NCBI GenBank assembly: GCA_946411695.1
Contig: CAMKEX010000013.1
Span: 1 to 32,503 of the forward strand
DNA from: an uncultured Lachnospiraceae bacterium
Lineage (GTDB): Bacteria > Bacillota > Clostridia > Lachnospirales > Lachnospiraceae
DNA: 32,503 nucleotides
Direction of reading: 5' to 3'
Part shown: one piece after another, positions 25,724-32,503 of the stretch
Position numbering within the stretch: the stretch's first letter is position 1
Layout: each line of letters starts with the position of its first letter
The notes under the pieces: model-generated
What the model was told of the DNA's origin: nothing
The model's database searches: none
What the model saw: only the letters and a program-made list of their open reading frames with translations
Program-made: the position numbers and the translations under genes

Positions 25724-25864
25724 ATGCTGGTTGGTGCCATTGTATGGGGGCAGGTTGCATGGCACCATGATGACCTCTTGGGATATTCCCGGGCGCGCAA
25801 GTTCAGTCTTTACATGGTAATCCTAGTGCTTGGCGGTATATGCATAGTCTATATCCTCAAATAG
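25724..25864 (+). pseudogene. Possible C-terminal remnant of a membrane protein (46 aa)
   Basis: From ATG 25724 to TAG 25862-25864 a 46-aa frame reads MLVGAIVWGQVAWHHDDLLG followed by a transmembrane-like FSLYMVILVLGGICIVYILK. The open frame continues upstream of the ATG without a clear start or ribosome site. It may be the tail of a disrupted membrane-protein gene or a very small gene of its own. Confidence 0.3.
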
Positions 25865-25900
25865 TTGTTACTACTGTTGAGGTATACGACTGGGGCGCCT

Positions 25901-25945
25901 CCTGTTCCAATCTGCAGGCACCTTGCACCTGCAGATTGGAACAGG
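25901..25945. repeat. Perfect 18-bp inverted repeat
   Basis: CCTGTTCCAATCTGCAGG (25901-25918) is exactly complementary to CCTGCAGATTGGAACAGG (25928-25945) around a 9-nt loop. No T-run follows on either side, so it does not look like a standard terminator. It lies 37 nt after the last plus-strand gene and before the convergent minus-strand block, the only other notable structure in the 289-nt gap apart from the minus terminator at 26031-26076. Confidence 0.75.
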
Positions 25946-26030
25946 GTAAACGGAATTCGATACAGAAGCAATACTATTTAGCTTTATGCCGACAGGAGAC
26001 AGGCGTTCTGATCGGGATTATTATACACGG

Positions 26031-26076
26031 ACAAAAGACCGGGAAAGGTGTAACAATTTTGATACACCTCTCCCGG
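26031..26076 (-). terminator. Terminator of the DUF6465 gene
   Basis: On the minus strand, a 13-bp stem CCGGGAGAGGTGT / ACACCTTTCCCGG (one mismatch) is followed by the T-rich tail TCTTTTGT. It lies about 80 nt downstream of the DUF6465 stop. Confidence 0.7.
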
Positions 26077-26153
26077 CTGTCTCGTTTGTCTCGTATTTGT
26101 TTGAGCAGGGACAGAAACACGTTCGTTCCTTTTTTCTGTATACTGGTGTTTTA

Positions 26154-26543
26154 TCAGAACAGATCCACAGCACCGGCTGCTTCTCCGTTGACAACATAGT
26201 ATGCTTTGCCTTCCTCAGCTTTAACATAGATGTCCAGAGAAGTAACATCCTGAATCGTGATGGCGGCCTGCACTTTTTCAACTACAGCTGCGTAAGTGAT
26301 GCCGTCTTCTGCATTGTTCTGGATCACGAAGTTCGGAACGACAGCTTTCTTGCGGGGTTTCCTGGTGACGGTCTTTTTCACAGTTTCCTTTGCCTTTTCC
26401 TCAACAGATTCAGCGTCGGCTTTTTTTCTGCGTCCGCCGCGTTTCTTTGGGGCAGGAGCTTCTTCAGTAGGAGCCACGGTCACAGCAGCTTCAACAATCT
26501 CAGTGTTCTCAACAGCGACTTCTTCTTTTTTCTTTCTCGGCAT
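26154..26543 (-). CDS. DUF6465 family basic protein
   Basis: 129 aa; start ATG at 26543 (minus) with AAGGAAT upstream. The N-terminal 65 residues are histone-H1-like: Lys/Ala/Pro/Glu-rich with KKRGGRRKK and KKTVTRKPRKK. The C-terminal domain (PNFVIQNNAEDGITYAAVVE, VTSLDIYVKAEEGKAYYVVN) matches the small DUF6465 domain of Clostridia. A nucleic-acid binding or nucleoid-associated role is plausible from the charge, but not shown. It has its own well-formed promoter and terminator, so it is a stand-alone transcription unit, separate from the relaxase upstream. Confidence 0.8.
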   Translation of the reverse strand: MPRKKKEEVAVENTEIVEAAVTVAPTEEAPAPKKRGGRRKKADAESVEEKAKETVKKTVTRKPRKKAVVPNFVIQNNAEDGITYAAVVEKVQAAITIQDVTSLDIYVKAEEGKAYYVVNGEAAGAVDLF

Positions 26544-26605
26544 TTTTTATTCCTTTCTTTTCTGAATTCAATACCATGACCAGGTGTGAAATATTTTATA
26601 TTGCA

Positions 26606-26634
26606 ACTTTATTAAAATCAAAACGTATTGTCAA
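26606..26634 (-). promoter_or_regulatory. Sigma-A-type promoter of the DUF6465 gene
   Basis: On the minus strand, a consensus -35 TTGACA (26634-26629), a spacer of exactly 17 nt and a -10 TAAAGT (26611-26606) lie about 60 nt upstream of the DUF6465 start. Confidence 0.7.
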
Positions 26635-26727
26635 ATGTACATACTAGATCAAATATTTTTTGGGATGAAGAAAAAAGAAAAGCACCTCGCAGTGGTTCTG
26701 ATTCATCAAAAAACGAGGAAATGCAGT

Positions 26728-28527
26728 TTAAAGAGAAGGATCCGTATTCCTGGAAGACTGCTTGATTTGCGGCACTTCTCTTACTTTTGCTTCTTCGATT
26801 CCAAGAATTGCATCAACGTTTGCAGAAGCGGTCTGCAGATTTCTTTGTGCCTGCAGAAGAGTATTCCGTGAAGTCAGTTGCTCTTGCTTATGGGATTGAA
26901 GAATTTCTTTTTTCTCTTTTAAATCTTTGATTAGAGGAATATTGCCAGCATTGTTGTCTTTGAAAAAACTAACGGCTTCATCGTAACGATCCAGTTCATT
27001 CCGATGGGTTGAGCGGAACCCTCCTTTTTTCCAGGATTTCATAAAGTCAGAATGTACAGCCCGGTTTGCATAGTATTGACCAGCAAAATGAATCTGCTGA
27101 TTAATATCTTTAGTCTCGGCGTCGGCATTCCTTATTCTTGTTTCTAAGCCTTTTAATTGTTCAGTAAGTTCTGCCTGTTTTTCTTTTAATTCCTCTCTTG
27201 AATGGATTCCAAGCTCCTGAATATAGACAACTGTTCTAGCCATTTCCTTCAGATTTGAGATCTTTACTTTTCTCGCATATGCTGTGTTCATTTGGGCTTT
27301 TATATTTGTCTGTAGATCAACGACAAGTCTGAGCTCTGTGCGGATAAATAGAATCGCGACCGGATCTGCATGGTAGTCGTAAGAGGGATTGTAGTCAACC
27401 AAGATTCCTTTTTTGCCGGCGCAGTAAGCGGCAGCCATTTTTTCCCCGGTCATTTCGGAAACAGGCAATGTTTCCTGATTCGTTTTGTCACCGGTCTTAT
27501 TATTTCCCTGCATAAGGACTTTCTGAGAAGGGATAGTCTTCTGACGGGAAGATGCTTTGCTTGGGTGATCAGGACTACGGTTGTCTTTTTCGGAACATAT
27601 CTTCTGAATTCGTTCAAGCAAGCACTCTTTTTCATAATCCGTTCCTAGAGCACGCCCCGTAATAAACTTCTTCCGGTCAGGATGCAGGTAGCTGAATCTG
27701 CCGCGTCGGTCTTTCAATTCTATTCCGTATTTTTCTTTTAGTATTCTTCTAAATTCTTCCAGCGTGGTGGAATGATCTGCCGCATCGAGAATAGCATCAC
27801 GGAGAAATTGTTTCTGCGTTCGGAAGACAGTGTTTCGCGGAATCATCTGTGCCGCCCGGATCTTTTCGTTACGGGCATCCATAGCAATTTGTCCGGATTC
27901 ACGTGCTTCATATTCAGCGTTTGTGATTTTTGTTTTTGCAGGAGTCAGAAGATCCACCTGATGAAGTCCTTCCCTCTCGCAGATCTTCATGACTTGTGCC
28001 TGCATATATTTAAGATATCTCGGCGTCAGGTTGTGTTTGTAACCTGCACGGCTGTCTATATCCCTTTCCATAAATGGCTGCTTCTCAACATCCAGTTTCC
28101 TCAGACTGTTTAGAATTAAATGAACATGAATGTTGCCGCTCCCGTGATGTCCGTCGCTATGGGTACAGACGAGGATCTGGTGTCCGGGAAAACATCTTTG
28201 GGCGAATTCCATTCCAAGCTCGTGAGCATGTGCAGGATCAAGCAATCCTTCCTCTTTATCTTTTGGATCAAAGCTCAGGATGTAATGATGCGACTTGATA
28301 TCATTGTAATTCTGGTTTTTGCGGTACTGCCAGTTCAGCATTTCACATTCCTTATCGAAATAAAGCGGCGTGCAGTTGATTCCGTCCAGGATAAACGAAT
28401 CTCTCATAATGAGATTACCATCTGCATCTCGCAGAGGAGTTCCATTTCTGTCATGCTCGAACATCAGGTACTTAATGGGCTTTCCATAGTCGGCACTTTT
28501 ACTTGCGAGATGTTTTAACGTAGCCAC
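26728..28527 (-). CDS. MOBP-type relaxase (Tn1549-like)
   Basis: 599 aa with GTG 28527 as start, since GGAGGTGAG (28540-28532) lies 8 nt before it and the product then begins VATLKHLASKSADYG like other family relaxases. The relaxase nicks oriT and stays bound to the transferred strand. Visible motifs are an N-terminal Tyr region (ADYGKPIKYLMFEHD), SHHYILSFDPKD and the HUH metal motif GSGNIHVHLILNS (HVH about residues 134-136), preceded by VCTHSDGHHG. The C-terminal half (IRNADAETKDI and repeated Gln/Glu/Lys helices) is helical and specific to this family, ending RNTDPSL. It overlaps mobC by 29 nt, so translation is coupled. The nearest relatives I recall are Tn1549-type elements; the exact subgroup is not certain. 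Confidence 0.9.
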   Translation of the reverse strand: MATLKHLASKSADYGKPIKYLMFEHDRNGTPLRDADGNLIMRDSFILDGINCTPLYFDKECEMLNWQYRKNQNYNDIKSHHYILSFDPKDKEEGLLDPAHAHELGMEFAQRCFPGHQILVCTHSDGHHGSGNIHVHLILNSLRKLDVEKQPFMERDIDSRAGYKHNLTPRYLKYMQAQVMKICEREGLHQVDLLTPAKTKITNAEYEARESGQIAMDARNEKIRAAQMIPRNTVFRTQKQFLRDAILDAADHSTTLEEFRRILKEKYGIELKDRRGRFSYLHPDRKKFITGRALGTDYEKECLLERIQKICSEKDNRSPDHPSKASSRQKTIPSQKVLMQGNNKTGDKTNQETLPVSEMTGEKMAAAYCAGKKGILVDYNPSYDYHADPVAILFIRTELRLVVDLQTNIKAQMNTAYARKVKISNLKEMARTVVYIQELGIHSREELKEKQAELTEQLKGLETRIRNADAETKDINQQIHFAGQYYANRAVHSDFMKSWKKGGFRSTHRNELDRYDEAVSFFKDNNAGNIPLIKDLKEKKEILQSHKQEQLTSRNTLLQAQRNLQTASANVDAILGIEEAKVREVPQIKQSSRNTDPSL

Positions 28528-28891
28528 GATACTCACCTCCAAATGTCAGAAGTTCCTCCCTCATTTTCATCACCTCATTGATACAGCGGCGAAGCTCTTC
28601 CTGCATTGCTTCTGACTTCACTCCACCCATGTGAAAATACTTTGTCAGCTGGTTCAGATTATTGCTGATCGAAGACAGTTCGGCGGCAATCTTTTCCAGC
28701 GATGAAAAATTGGCAACAATGTGATTATGAATTTCAATCTTTCCATAGATCGCCTGATGTCGCATATATGCCGCCATCTTCATACCTGTAGCTTTTGCCG
28801 CGCTTTGCACTAAGGCATATTGTGTGTCATCCAGCAGTACTTTCATGTTGTGAGTTTTCTTTATTCCAGGATCTTTTTTAGGGTTAGGCAT
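28499..28891 (-). CDS. mobC: MobC-family relaxosome accessory protein
   Basis: 130 aa; start ATG 28891 (minus) with AAGGAG five bases upstream. The frame is open further upstream but has no ribosome site there. The N-terminus is a ribbon-helix-helix-like region (MKVLLDDTQYALVQSAAKAT, MAAYMRHQAIYG), followed by the MobC helical region (IAAELSSISNNLNQLTKYFH, then EELRRCINEVMKMREELLTF). MobC proteins bind near the nick site and help the relaxase open the strands. Adjacent, overlapping relaxase gene and upstream inverted repeats support this role. Confidence 0.88.
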   Translation of the reverse strand: MPNPKKDPGIKKTHNMKVLLDDTQYALVQSAAKATGMKMAAYMRHQAIYGKIEIHNHIVANFSSLEKIAAELSSISNNLNQLTKYFHMGGVKSEAMQEELRRCINEVMKMREELLTFGGEYRGYVKTSRK

Positions 28892-29200
28892 ACGGTCTCC
28901 TTCCTGCCATGCATTTCTGCAGGCCCTTAATACATTCATGCAAAGCATGACCGATGTGTTACGACGAAGGAGAAACGCAGCGCTGCGGACACAGATCCTG
29001 TGGAGCCAAAGATTCATTTCCAGGTTTCAAGCCCTTGGTGATGGAAAACATTTTGGAAATGAAACGCGAGGGAATGGGGAGCCGCAATCCCCATCAAGTT
29101 TTGCGATGATCTTTTTTCGAAACTGTCGAAAAAATGGTCAACAGCAGAATCTTGCGTTGATTTGTTAGACCCTTGGGATTTGCTGGAAAATCGCTGAGAA
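28892..29200. other. Probable oriT region upstream of mobC
   Basis: About 300 nt without a gene. They carry a dense set of inverted repeats: TCATGC/GCATGA (28936-28950), a 12-bp palindrome CGCAGCGCTGCG (28976-28987), ATGGGGA/TCCCCAT (29074-29094) and TTTTTTCGA/TCGAAAAAA (29112-29134). Two related TTGCG-containing segments (about 29099-29111 and 29152-29164) are also present. Position directly upstream of mobC-relaxase and the symmetry are what is expected for oriT. The nick site cannot be told from the sequence. Confidence 0.5.
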
Positions 29201-29201
29201 A

Positions 29202-29222
29202 TCCCCTTCTATTAACCCCAAA
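29202..29222 (+). repeat. Left copy of 21-bp inverted repeat bounding a cassette
   Basis: TCCCCTTCTATTAACCCCAAA at 29202-29222 is repeated in opposite orientation at 31070-31090 with 20 of 21 bases identical. The two copies enclose the 397-aa minus-strand gene together with its terminator and promoter. Confidence 0.8.
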
Positions 29223-29249
29223 GAAAATAAGATGGAGGAAAGTAGTGGA

Positions 29250-29280
29250 TGAAAGAAAAACCCGGCTATTAGAGCCGGGT
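29250..29280 (-). terminator. Terminator of the 397-aa gene
   Basis: On the minus strand, stem ACCCGGCT / AGCCGGGT with a 5-nt loop is followed by TTTTTCTTTC. It lies 67 nt downstream of the stop of the minus-strand gene. Confidence 0.8.
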
Positions 29281-29346
29281 GAATAGAACAATCATTTGAT
29301 TATAAACATGCTTTTATCTGCTTTATCCGTATTAATATTCATTGTT

Positions 29347-30540
29347 TTAACTTCTGAGTTCCTTATTTGCTTTGTAGTAGTAATACATTGTATTTCCTTG
29401 TACTGTTTTCTGATTCTCTTTAACTTCGGCTTTTGCTTTGTTGGCAAAATCAAGTGTCTTCAAAAAACCAGTAGCAATTTGTGGAGAGATTACTATCAGC
29501 GAAAGACCAAGAAGCCAAGCTTTAAAATCGCTAAGAATACTGATAAAACTACTTTGTGAGATAATCGTACTTGCGATTCCTCCAACGACCCACCCAGCTT
29601 TCTTCCGAACTTCCTCATCAGCCAAAACCTGCTTTCCAAAATTTTTTAATGTAGAGGTTTCAGATGCAAGTGTATTAATTTCTTCAACACGAGGCAGGAC
29701 CTCGGTATTATAGAGTTTCACACAATCATATTGAAAAGAATCATCCCAAGGAAGAGAATGGATTCTTTCTGAGAAATCATAGATTGCTTTTCGGAATAGC
29801 ACTAAGGCGTTTTCGTTTTCCTTCTTGAAATCCAAGATTTCATCTACACTAGCACCTTCCAAGGTTGGGAGAGTCATCAAGATACTTGATGCAACACCAG
29901 CGTGCCGCATTATTTCAGGGTTAAGACGACCAATATCAAGAATATGTGTATCCACGGCACCCTTAATAACATTTTCACTGGTTTTGTCAAGCAGGGGATA
30001 GGAGGTTTGATTTTTTGCAACATTTATTAATCTCCCAAAATAACCTCCAATCAATTCATCAGCCTCAAAATCATCATATCCATAATCATGGATAGTAATG
30101 ATTCTTTTGTCTACGAGTGATTTGAGAATTTGTGAACCTGTTGTGTTAAATATACTGTCTAAGCCAACAAATATTTGTTCTTGGCTTTGTTTCATCACCT
30201 GTTTCATTTTCATCTGAGCTAATATTTCACCTTTGTTTCGGTGTTTTTTCTTTGTTAATAATGGACGATATTCTTCTAACAACAAAGATACTTCGTCAAT
30301 TTGTTCTAACAACTCTTTTCCACCGGGAACATCTATGTTTTTGATAAACGGTGTAATACAACTGAGAAGATGCGTAATATCCTTTGCATTAAGAATACGG
30401 TTTGGCAGGTATGCAAAAATGGCATACTCAATCATGCCAATTAATTCAATCTCATCGGCATAGAGCAGAGAACTCTTGATTAGTTTTAGCGTCTCTGAAA
30501 ATTCCATATTGCTGGAAACAGTCCCTATCGTAAATTTCAT
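29347..30540 (-). CDS. Uncharacterised 397-aa protein, possible membrane-associated cargo
   Basis: 397 aa; start ATG 30540 (minus). No strong ribosome site is visible. The opening (IGTVSSNMEFSETLKLIKSS, then LLYADEIELIGMIEYAIFAY) recalls other uncharacterised accessory-region proteins that begin with a strand and an LLYAD motif, but I cannot place it in a named family. The middle is helical and charged (EILAQMKMKQVMKQSQEQIF, DDFEADELIGGYFGRL, a MRHAGVASSILMTLPTLE segment). Near residues 330-365 hydrophobic stretches (AGWVVGGIASTIISQSSFIS, AWLLGLSLIVISPQIATGFL) may span or touch the membrane. It is AT-rich, has its own promoter and terminator, and lies between inverted repeats. Such stand-alone cargo genes are often defence genes, but nothing here proves that. 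Confidence 0.65.
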   Translation of the reverse strand: MKFTIGTVSSNMEFSETLKLIKSSLLYADEIELIGMIEYAIFAYLPNRILNAKDITHLLSCITPFIKNIDVPGGKELLEQIDEVSLLLEEYRPLLTKKKHRNKGEILAQMKMKQVMKQSQEQIFVGLDSIFNTTGSQILKSLVDKRIITIHDYGYDDFEADELIGGYFGRLINVAKNQTSYPLLDKTSENVIKGAVDTHILDIGRLNPEIMRHAGVASSILMTLPTLEGASVDEILDFKKENENALVLFRKAIYDFSERIHSLPWDDSFQYDCVKLYNTEVLPRVEEINTLASETSTLKNFGKQVLADEEVRKKAGWVVGGIASTIISQSSFISILSDFKAWLLGLSLIVISPQIATGFLKTLDFANKAKAEVKENQKTVQGNTMYYYYKANKELRS

Positions 30541-30686
30541 TTTTAACTATTATTCCTTTATCAGATTGTTTAAAGCAGCCTAATTGCTTGAATTATATTG
30601 CTTTCAGAGATAATTACTATCTTCCGTATGGCTGATAATACCTTCTACACATGCTGTAAAATTACTGTGCTATTTTTCCTGATATT

Positions 30687-30714
30687 AGTATAAGAAGAAT
30701 TTTATTTTTTTCAA
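30687..30714 (-). promoter_or_regulatory. Likely promoter of the 397-aa gene
   Basis: Minus strand: -35 TTGAAA (30714-30709), 16-nt spacer, -10 TATACT (30692-30687). The start codon lies about 147 nt downstream, a rather long leader. Confidence 0.45.
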
Positions 30715-30766
30715 TGTTGAGTCATAACAACGATATCAGAATAGAAGAAATATAGGAAGAGCAAGC

Positions 30767-30922
30767 ATGCATACATTTCACCCGATGATGTTTTTGTCTA
30801 TTTTTCCGACTACCATACTGTTCAAGTGTACAAAATTGTTTTGCAATAAATCCTTTTATGGCTTATGTAAGATGCAATTAGTGTATTCTTTGAGCTTGAC
30901 TATTTTTATTCGTCAGCGATGA
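30767..30922 (+). CDS. Possible 51-aa hydrophobic peptide
   Basis: ATG 30767 follows TAGGAAGAG and the frame closes at TGA 30920-30922. The product is rich in Phe, Leu, Cys and Lys (MHTFHPMMFLSIFPTTILFK start, ending TIFIRQR). It could be a small membrane peptide, but in such AT-rich DNA a chance frame is at least as likely. Confidence 0.2.
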   Translation: MHTFHPMMFLSIFPTTILFKCTKLFCNKSFYGLCKMQLVYSLSLTIFIRQR

Positions 30923-31069
30923 TTTCCATACATACATTCTGGCAAAAACACTCTAATTGTAAAGATACATATTACATAGTGCAGATGAAAGCACACTACT
31001 ATTCTTAACGGATTAAAGAAAAAACAATCCATAAATCTTTTCAAAATAGCTTTCCTGTGGCTCTGAATT

Positions 31070-31090
31070 TTTGGGGTTAATAGGAGGGGA
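31070..31090 (-). repeat. Right copy of 21-bp inverted repeat bounding a cassette
   Basis: On the minus strand this reads TCCCCTCCTATTAACCCCAAA, differing at one base from the copy at 29202-29222. It sits 90 nt before the SHOCT-like gene. Confidence 0.8.
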
Positions 31091-31179
31091 ACGTCGACGC
31101 CAAAAGAAATGAAGTAATGTGGCGGGCACGCCTTTCCTATGCTGGATCAAGGCAATAATAATAGAGTGGGAGAAGGAAG

Positions 31180-31389
31180 ATGGATAAAGAACTGGAGTTT
31201 GCGAAGAAGATTGCTTTGCTTAGAAAGCTGGTGAGAGAAGGGCTTTTGACAGAACAGGAATATAGCAAAGTAAGGCAGAGGCTTATCAATATAGGTGGAG
31301 AAATCAAGGAGGTTCCTGATAACACTCAAAAGCAACATAAACGAAGAAAAAGGAGAAGCAGAATCAATCCTGTTCTCACGACAGGGTAA
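31180..31389 (+). CDS. SHOCT-like small protein preceding the recombinase
   Basis: 69 aa; ATG 31180 after GGGAGAAGGAAG. Residues 5-42 form a short helical hairpin (EFAKKIALLRKLVREGLLTE, QEYSKVRQRLINIGGE), the pattern of the SHOCT oligomerisation motif (helix, GLLTEQEY turn, helix). A basic tail (KQHKRRKRRSR) follows. Small proteins of this type commonly precede large serine recombinases in clostridial mobile elements. A helper or regulatory role is inferred, not known. Confidence 0.65.
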   Translation: MDKELEFAKKIALLRKLVREGLLTEQEYSKVRQRLINIGGEIKEVPDNTQKQHKRRKRRSRINPVLTTG

Positions 31390-31521
31390 AGGTTGATTGT
31401 TTTCAAGACGGACTTCCGACAGTCGTTCATATTTTCCATTTGAATTATGATGATGCTGAAGAAAGTCATAACCGCAAGCTTTTGCCAAAAGACGTAAAGA
31501 GACAGGAAGGAGGAAGGCTTT

Positions 31522-32503
31522 TTGAGTGACGTAAAGGTATTTGAAGCAACAAGGTCAGGACCAAACAGCAGACGAAGAGTAAAGAGCACAGGTTTTCAGG
31601 CACCGGAACGGATCCGTGTAGCTGCTTATGTACGAGTTTCAACAGATGACGATGAACAGCTTGGCAGTTTTGAGTCGCAGAAGAGTTATTATGAAGATAA
31701 GATTCGTGAGAATAAAGAATGGGCTATGGCCGGTATCTTTGCGGATGAGGCTATAACGGGCACAAATGTAAATAAAAGGGAGCAGTTTCTTGAAATGATT
31801 GACCGCTGTATGGCGGGGGAAATCGATATGATTCTAACAAAATCAATCTCAAGATTTGCCAGGAACACGCTGGATACACTTAATTATGTCCGTATGTTGA
31901 AGGACAAAAACATTGCTGTGATTTTTGAAAAGGAGAATATCGACACACTTACCATGAATGGAGAGCTGATGCTGACAATCCTTAGTTCCCTGGCACAGCA
32001 GGAAGTGGAGTCCCTTTCTTCCAATGTCAAAATGGGTCTTGCCATGAAAATGCAGCGGGGTGAAATGGTCGGTTTTAACGGATGCCTCGGCTACGATTAT
32101 CATCCGGAAGACAAGAGCATGACGATCAATCCCGATGAGGCAGATACAGTAAGGATGATCTTTGATCTTTATGTGCAGGGCTATGGAGCACCCAGTATTG
32201 CCCGGTTGCTTACTGAGATGGGCAGAAAGAATAAAAAGGGACAGGTTCAGTGGCTGCAGAGCGGTGTGATAGGTGTGATCAAAAATGAAAAGTATACTGG
32301 GGATCTATTGATGGGAAAGACATTTACAGTTGATCCAATTGGAAAGCGCCGGATTGCCAATATGGGTGAGGAAAAAATGTATCTGACCCATAACCACCAT
32401 GAACCGATTGTCTCCAGAGAGATCTGGGAAAAGGCACAGGAAATCCGACTGTCCCGCAGTCAGGGCAGGATTATGGAAGACAACGGGATGCGGGAATGCA
32501 AGA
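31522..32503 (+). CDS. Large serine recombinase (5' part, runs off the window)
   Basis: 327 codons are present, starting at TTG 31522, which lies 8 nt after GGAAGGAGG. The product begins MSDVKVFEATRSG with a basic stretch, then the resolvase catalytic domain: VAAYVRVSTDDDEQLGSFES with the catalytic Ser in RVST, FADEAITGTNVNKREQF, then ILTKSISRFARNTLDTL containing the conserved Arg residues. The long linker helix with SSLAQQEVESLSSNVKMGL follows. The recombinase domain begins at LGYDYHPEDKSMTINPDEAD and continues through GAPSIARLLTEMGRK, NEKYTGDLLMGKTFT and HHEPIVSREIWEKAQEIRL; the zinc-ribbon and coiled-coil end lies beyond the window. It would excise and integrate the element by site-specific strand exchange (TndX/TnpX type). 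The reading frame shows no break. Confidence 0.92.
   Translation, partial: MSDVKVFEATRSGPNSRRRVKSTGFQAPERIRVAAYVRVSTDDDEQLGSFESQKSYYEDKIRENKEWAMAGIFADEAITGTNVNKREQFLEMIDRCMAGEIDMILTKSISRFARNTLDTLNYVRMLKDKNIAVIFEKENIDTLTMNGELMLTILSSLAQQEVESLSSNVKMGLAMKMQRGEMVGFNGCLGYDYHPEDKSMTINPDEADTVRMIFDLYVQGYGAPSIARLLTEMGRKNKKGQVQWLQSGVIGVIKNEKYTGDLLMGKTFTVDPIGKRRIANMGEEKMYLTHNHHEPIVSREIWEKAQEIRLSRSQGRIMEDNGMRECK

Larger units (their letters stand above)
30541..31179. other. Long AT-rich spacer before the recombinase genes
   Basis: About 640 nt of AT-rich DNA. It contains the minus-strand promoter at 30687-30714, a possible 51-aa small frame (30767-30922), the right inverted repeat (31070-31090) and presumably a plus-strand promoter for the SHOCT-recombinase genes that I cannot pinpoint. 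Nothing else in it is recognisable. Confidence 0.6.

Noticed and set aside
28892-29017. N-terminal extension of MobC by 42 residues
   Set aside because: The extended start has no ribosome site, its residues do not resemble MobC, and ATG 28891 has AAGGAG at ideal spacing.
31326-31589. 87-codon minus-strand frame opposite the recombinase start
   Set aside because: Antisense to the SHOCT-like gene and the recombinase 5' end. The plus-strand recombinase has clear catalytic motifs.
1-32503. tRNA or rRNA genes
   Set aside because: No cloverleaf with recognisable T-loop or rRNA-like segments was noticed on either strand while reading.

Overview
The window looks like the DNA-processing half of a large integrative and conjugative element (ICE) of the Tn1549-like superfamily, in a gut-type Firmicute (Clostridia, probably Lachnospiraceae). 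The grounds are its ordered set of family proteins: DUF4315, DUF4366, DUF5688, topoisomerase III, a giant methylase/helicase, TnpV, an ArdC-like metallopeptidase, TTRAP, YodL-domain proteins, MobC, a MOBP relaxase and a large serine recombinase. Strong AGGAGG-type ribosome binding sites and the AT-rich intergenic DNA also fit. I could run no database search, so family names come from reading the translated sequences.

Layout. Bases 63-2935 carry the downstream end of a conjugation operon (DUF4315, a 41-aa membrane peptide, a DUF4366 surface protein, DUF5688). Bases 3070-5732 carry a 32-aa peptide, a terminator-like hairpin and topB. Bases 5904-8649 are a more AT-rich three-gene cargo block: a NADAR (YbiA-like) ADP-ribose enzyme, a zinc-ribbon protein and an unrecognised protein. 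It ends in another terminator-like hairpin. Bases 8719-18123 are one 3134-codon gene for a methylase/helicase, and a complete tnpV gene is read in a different frame inside it (9653-10000). Bases 18220-21592 hold an ArdC/ImmA-IrrE/YodL protein, TTRAP and a second YodL protein, coupled by ATGA overlaps and ended by a strong terminator at 21737-21777.

Bases 21593-25864 are a patchwork. It holds a frameshifted gene remnant, a fragment resembling a PqqD/RRE domain, four spaced repeats that look like an IS end, and then an operon of GNAT acetyltransferase, three lipoproteins (DUF4300, DUF4829, DUF5301), a membrane protein and a TfoX-like gene with an altered 3' end. On the minus strand follow a DUF6465 basic protein, the MOBP relaxase and mobC, with a probable oriT region just upstream of mobC. 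An uncharacterised 397-aa minus-strand gene then lies between two near-identical 21-bp inverted repeats. The right edge has a SHOCT-like small gene and the first 327 codons of a large serine recombinase, which runs off the window.

How it fits together (inference): MobC and relaxase nick oriT. TopB, the giant helicase/methylase and the ArdC-like protein process or protect transferred DNA. The serine recombinase excises and inserts the element. NADAR and the flanked 397-aa gene look like accessory or defence-related cargo. The points I find most worth checking are the overprinted tnpV, a short C-terminal motif shared by four different element proteins, and the inverted-repeat-bounded cassette.
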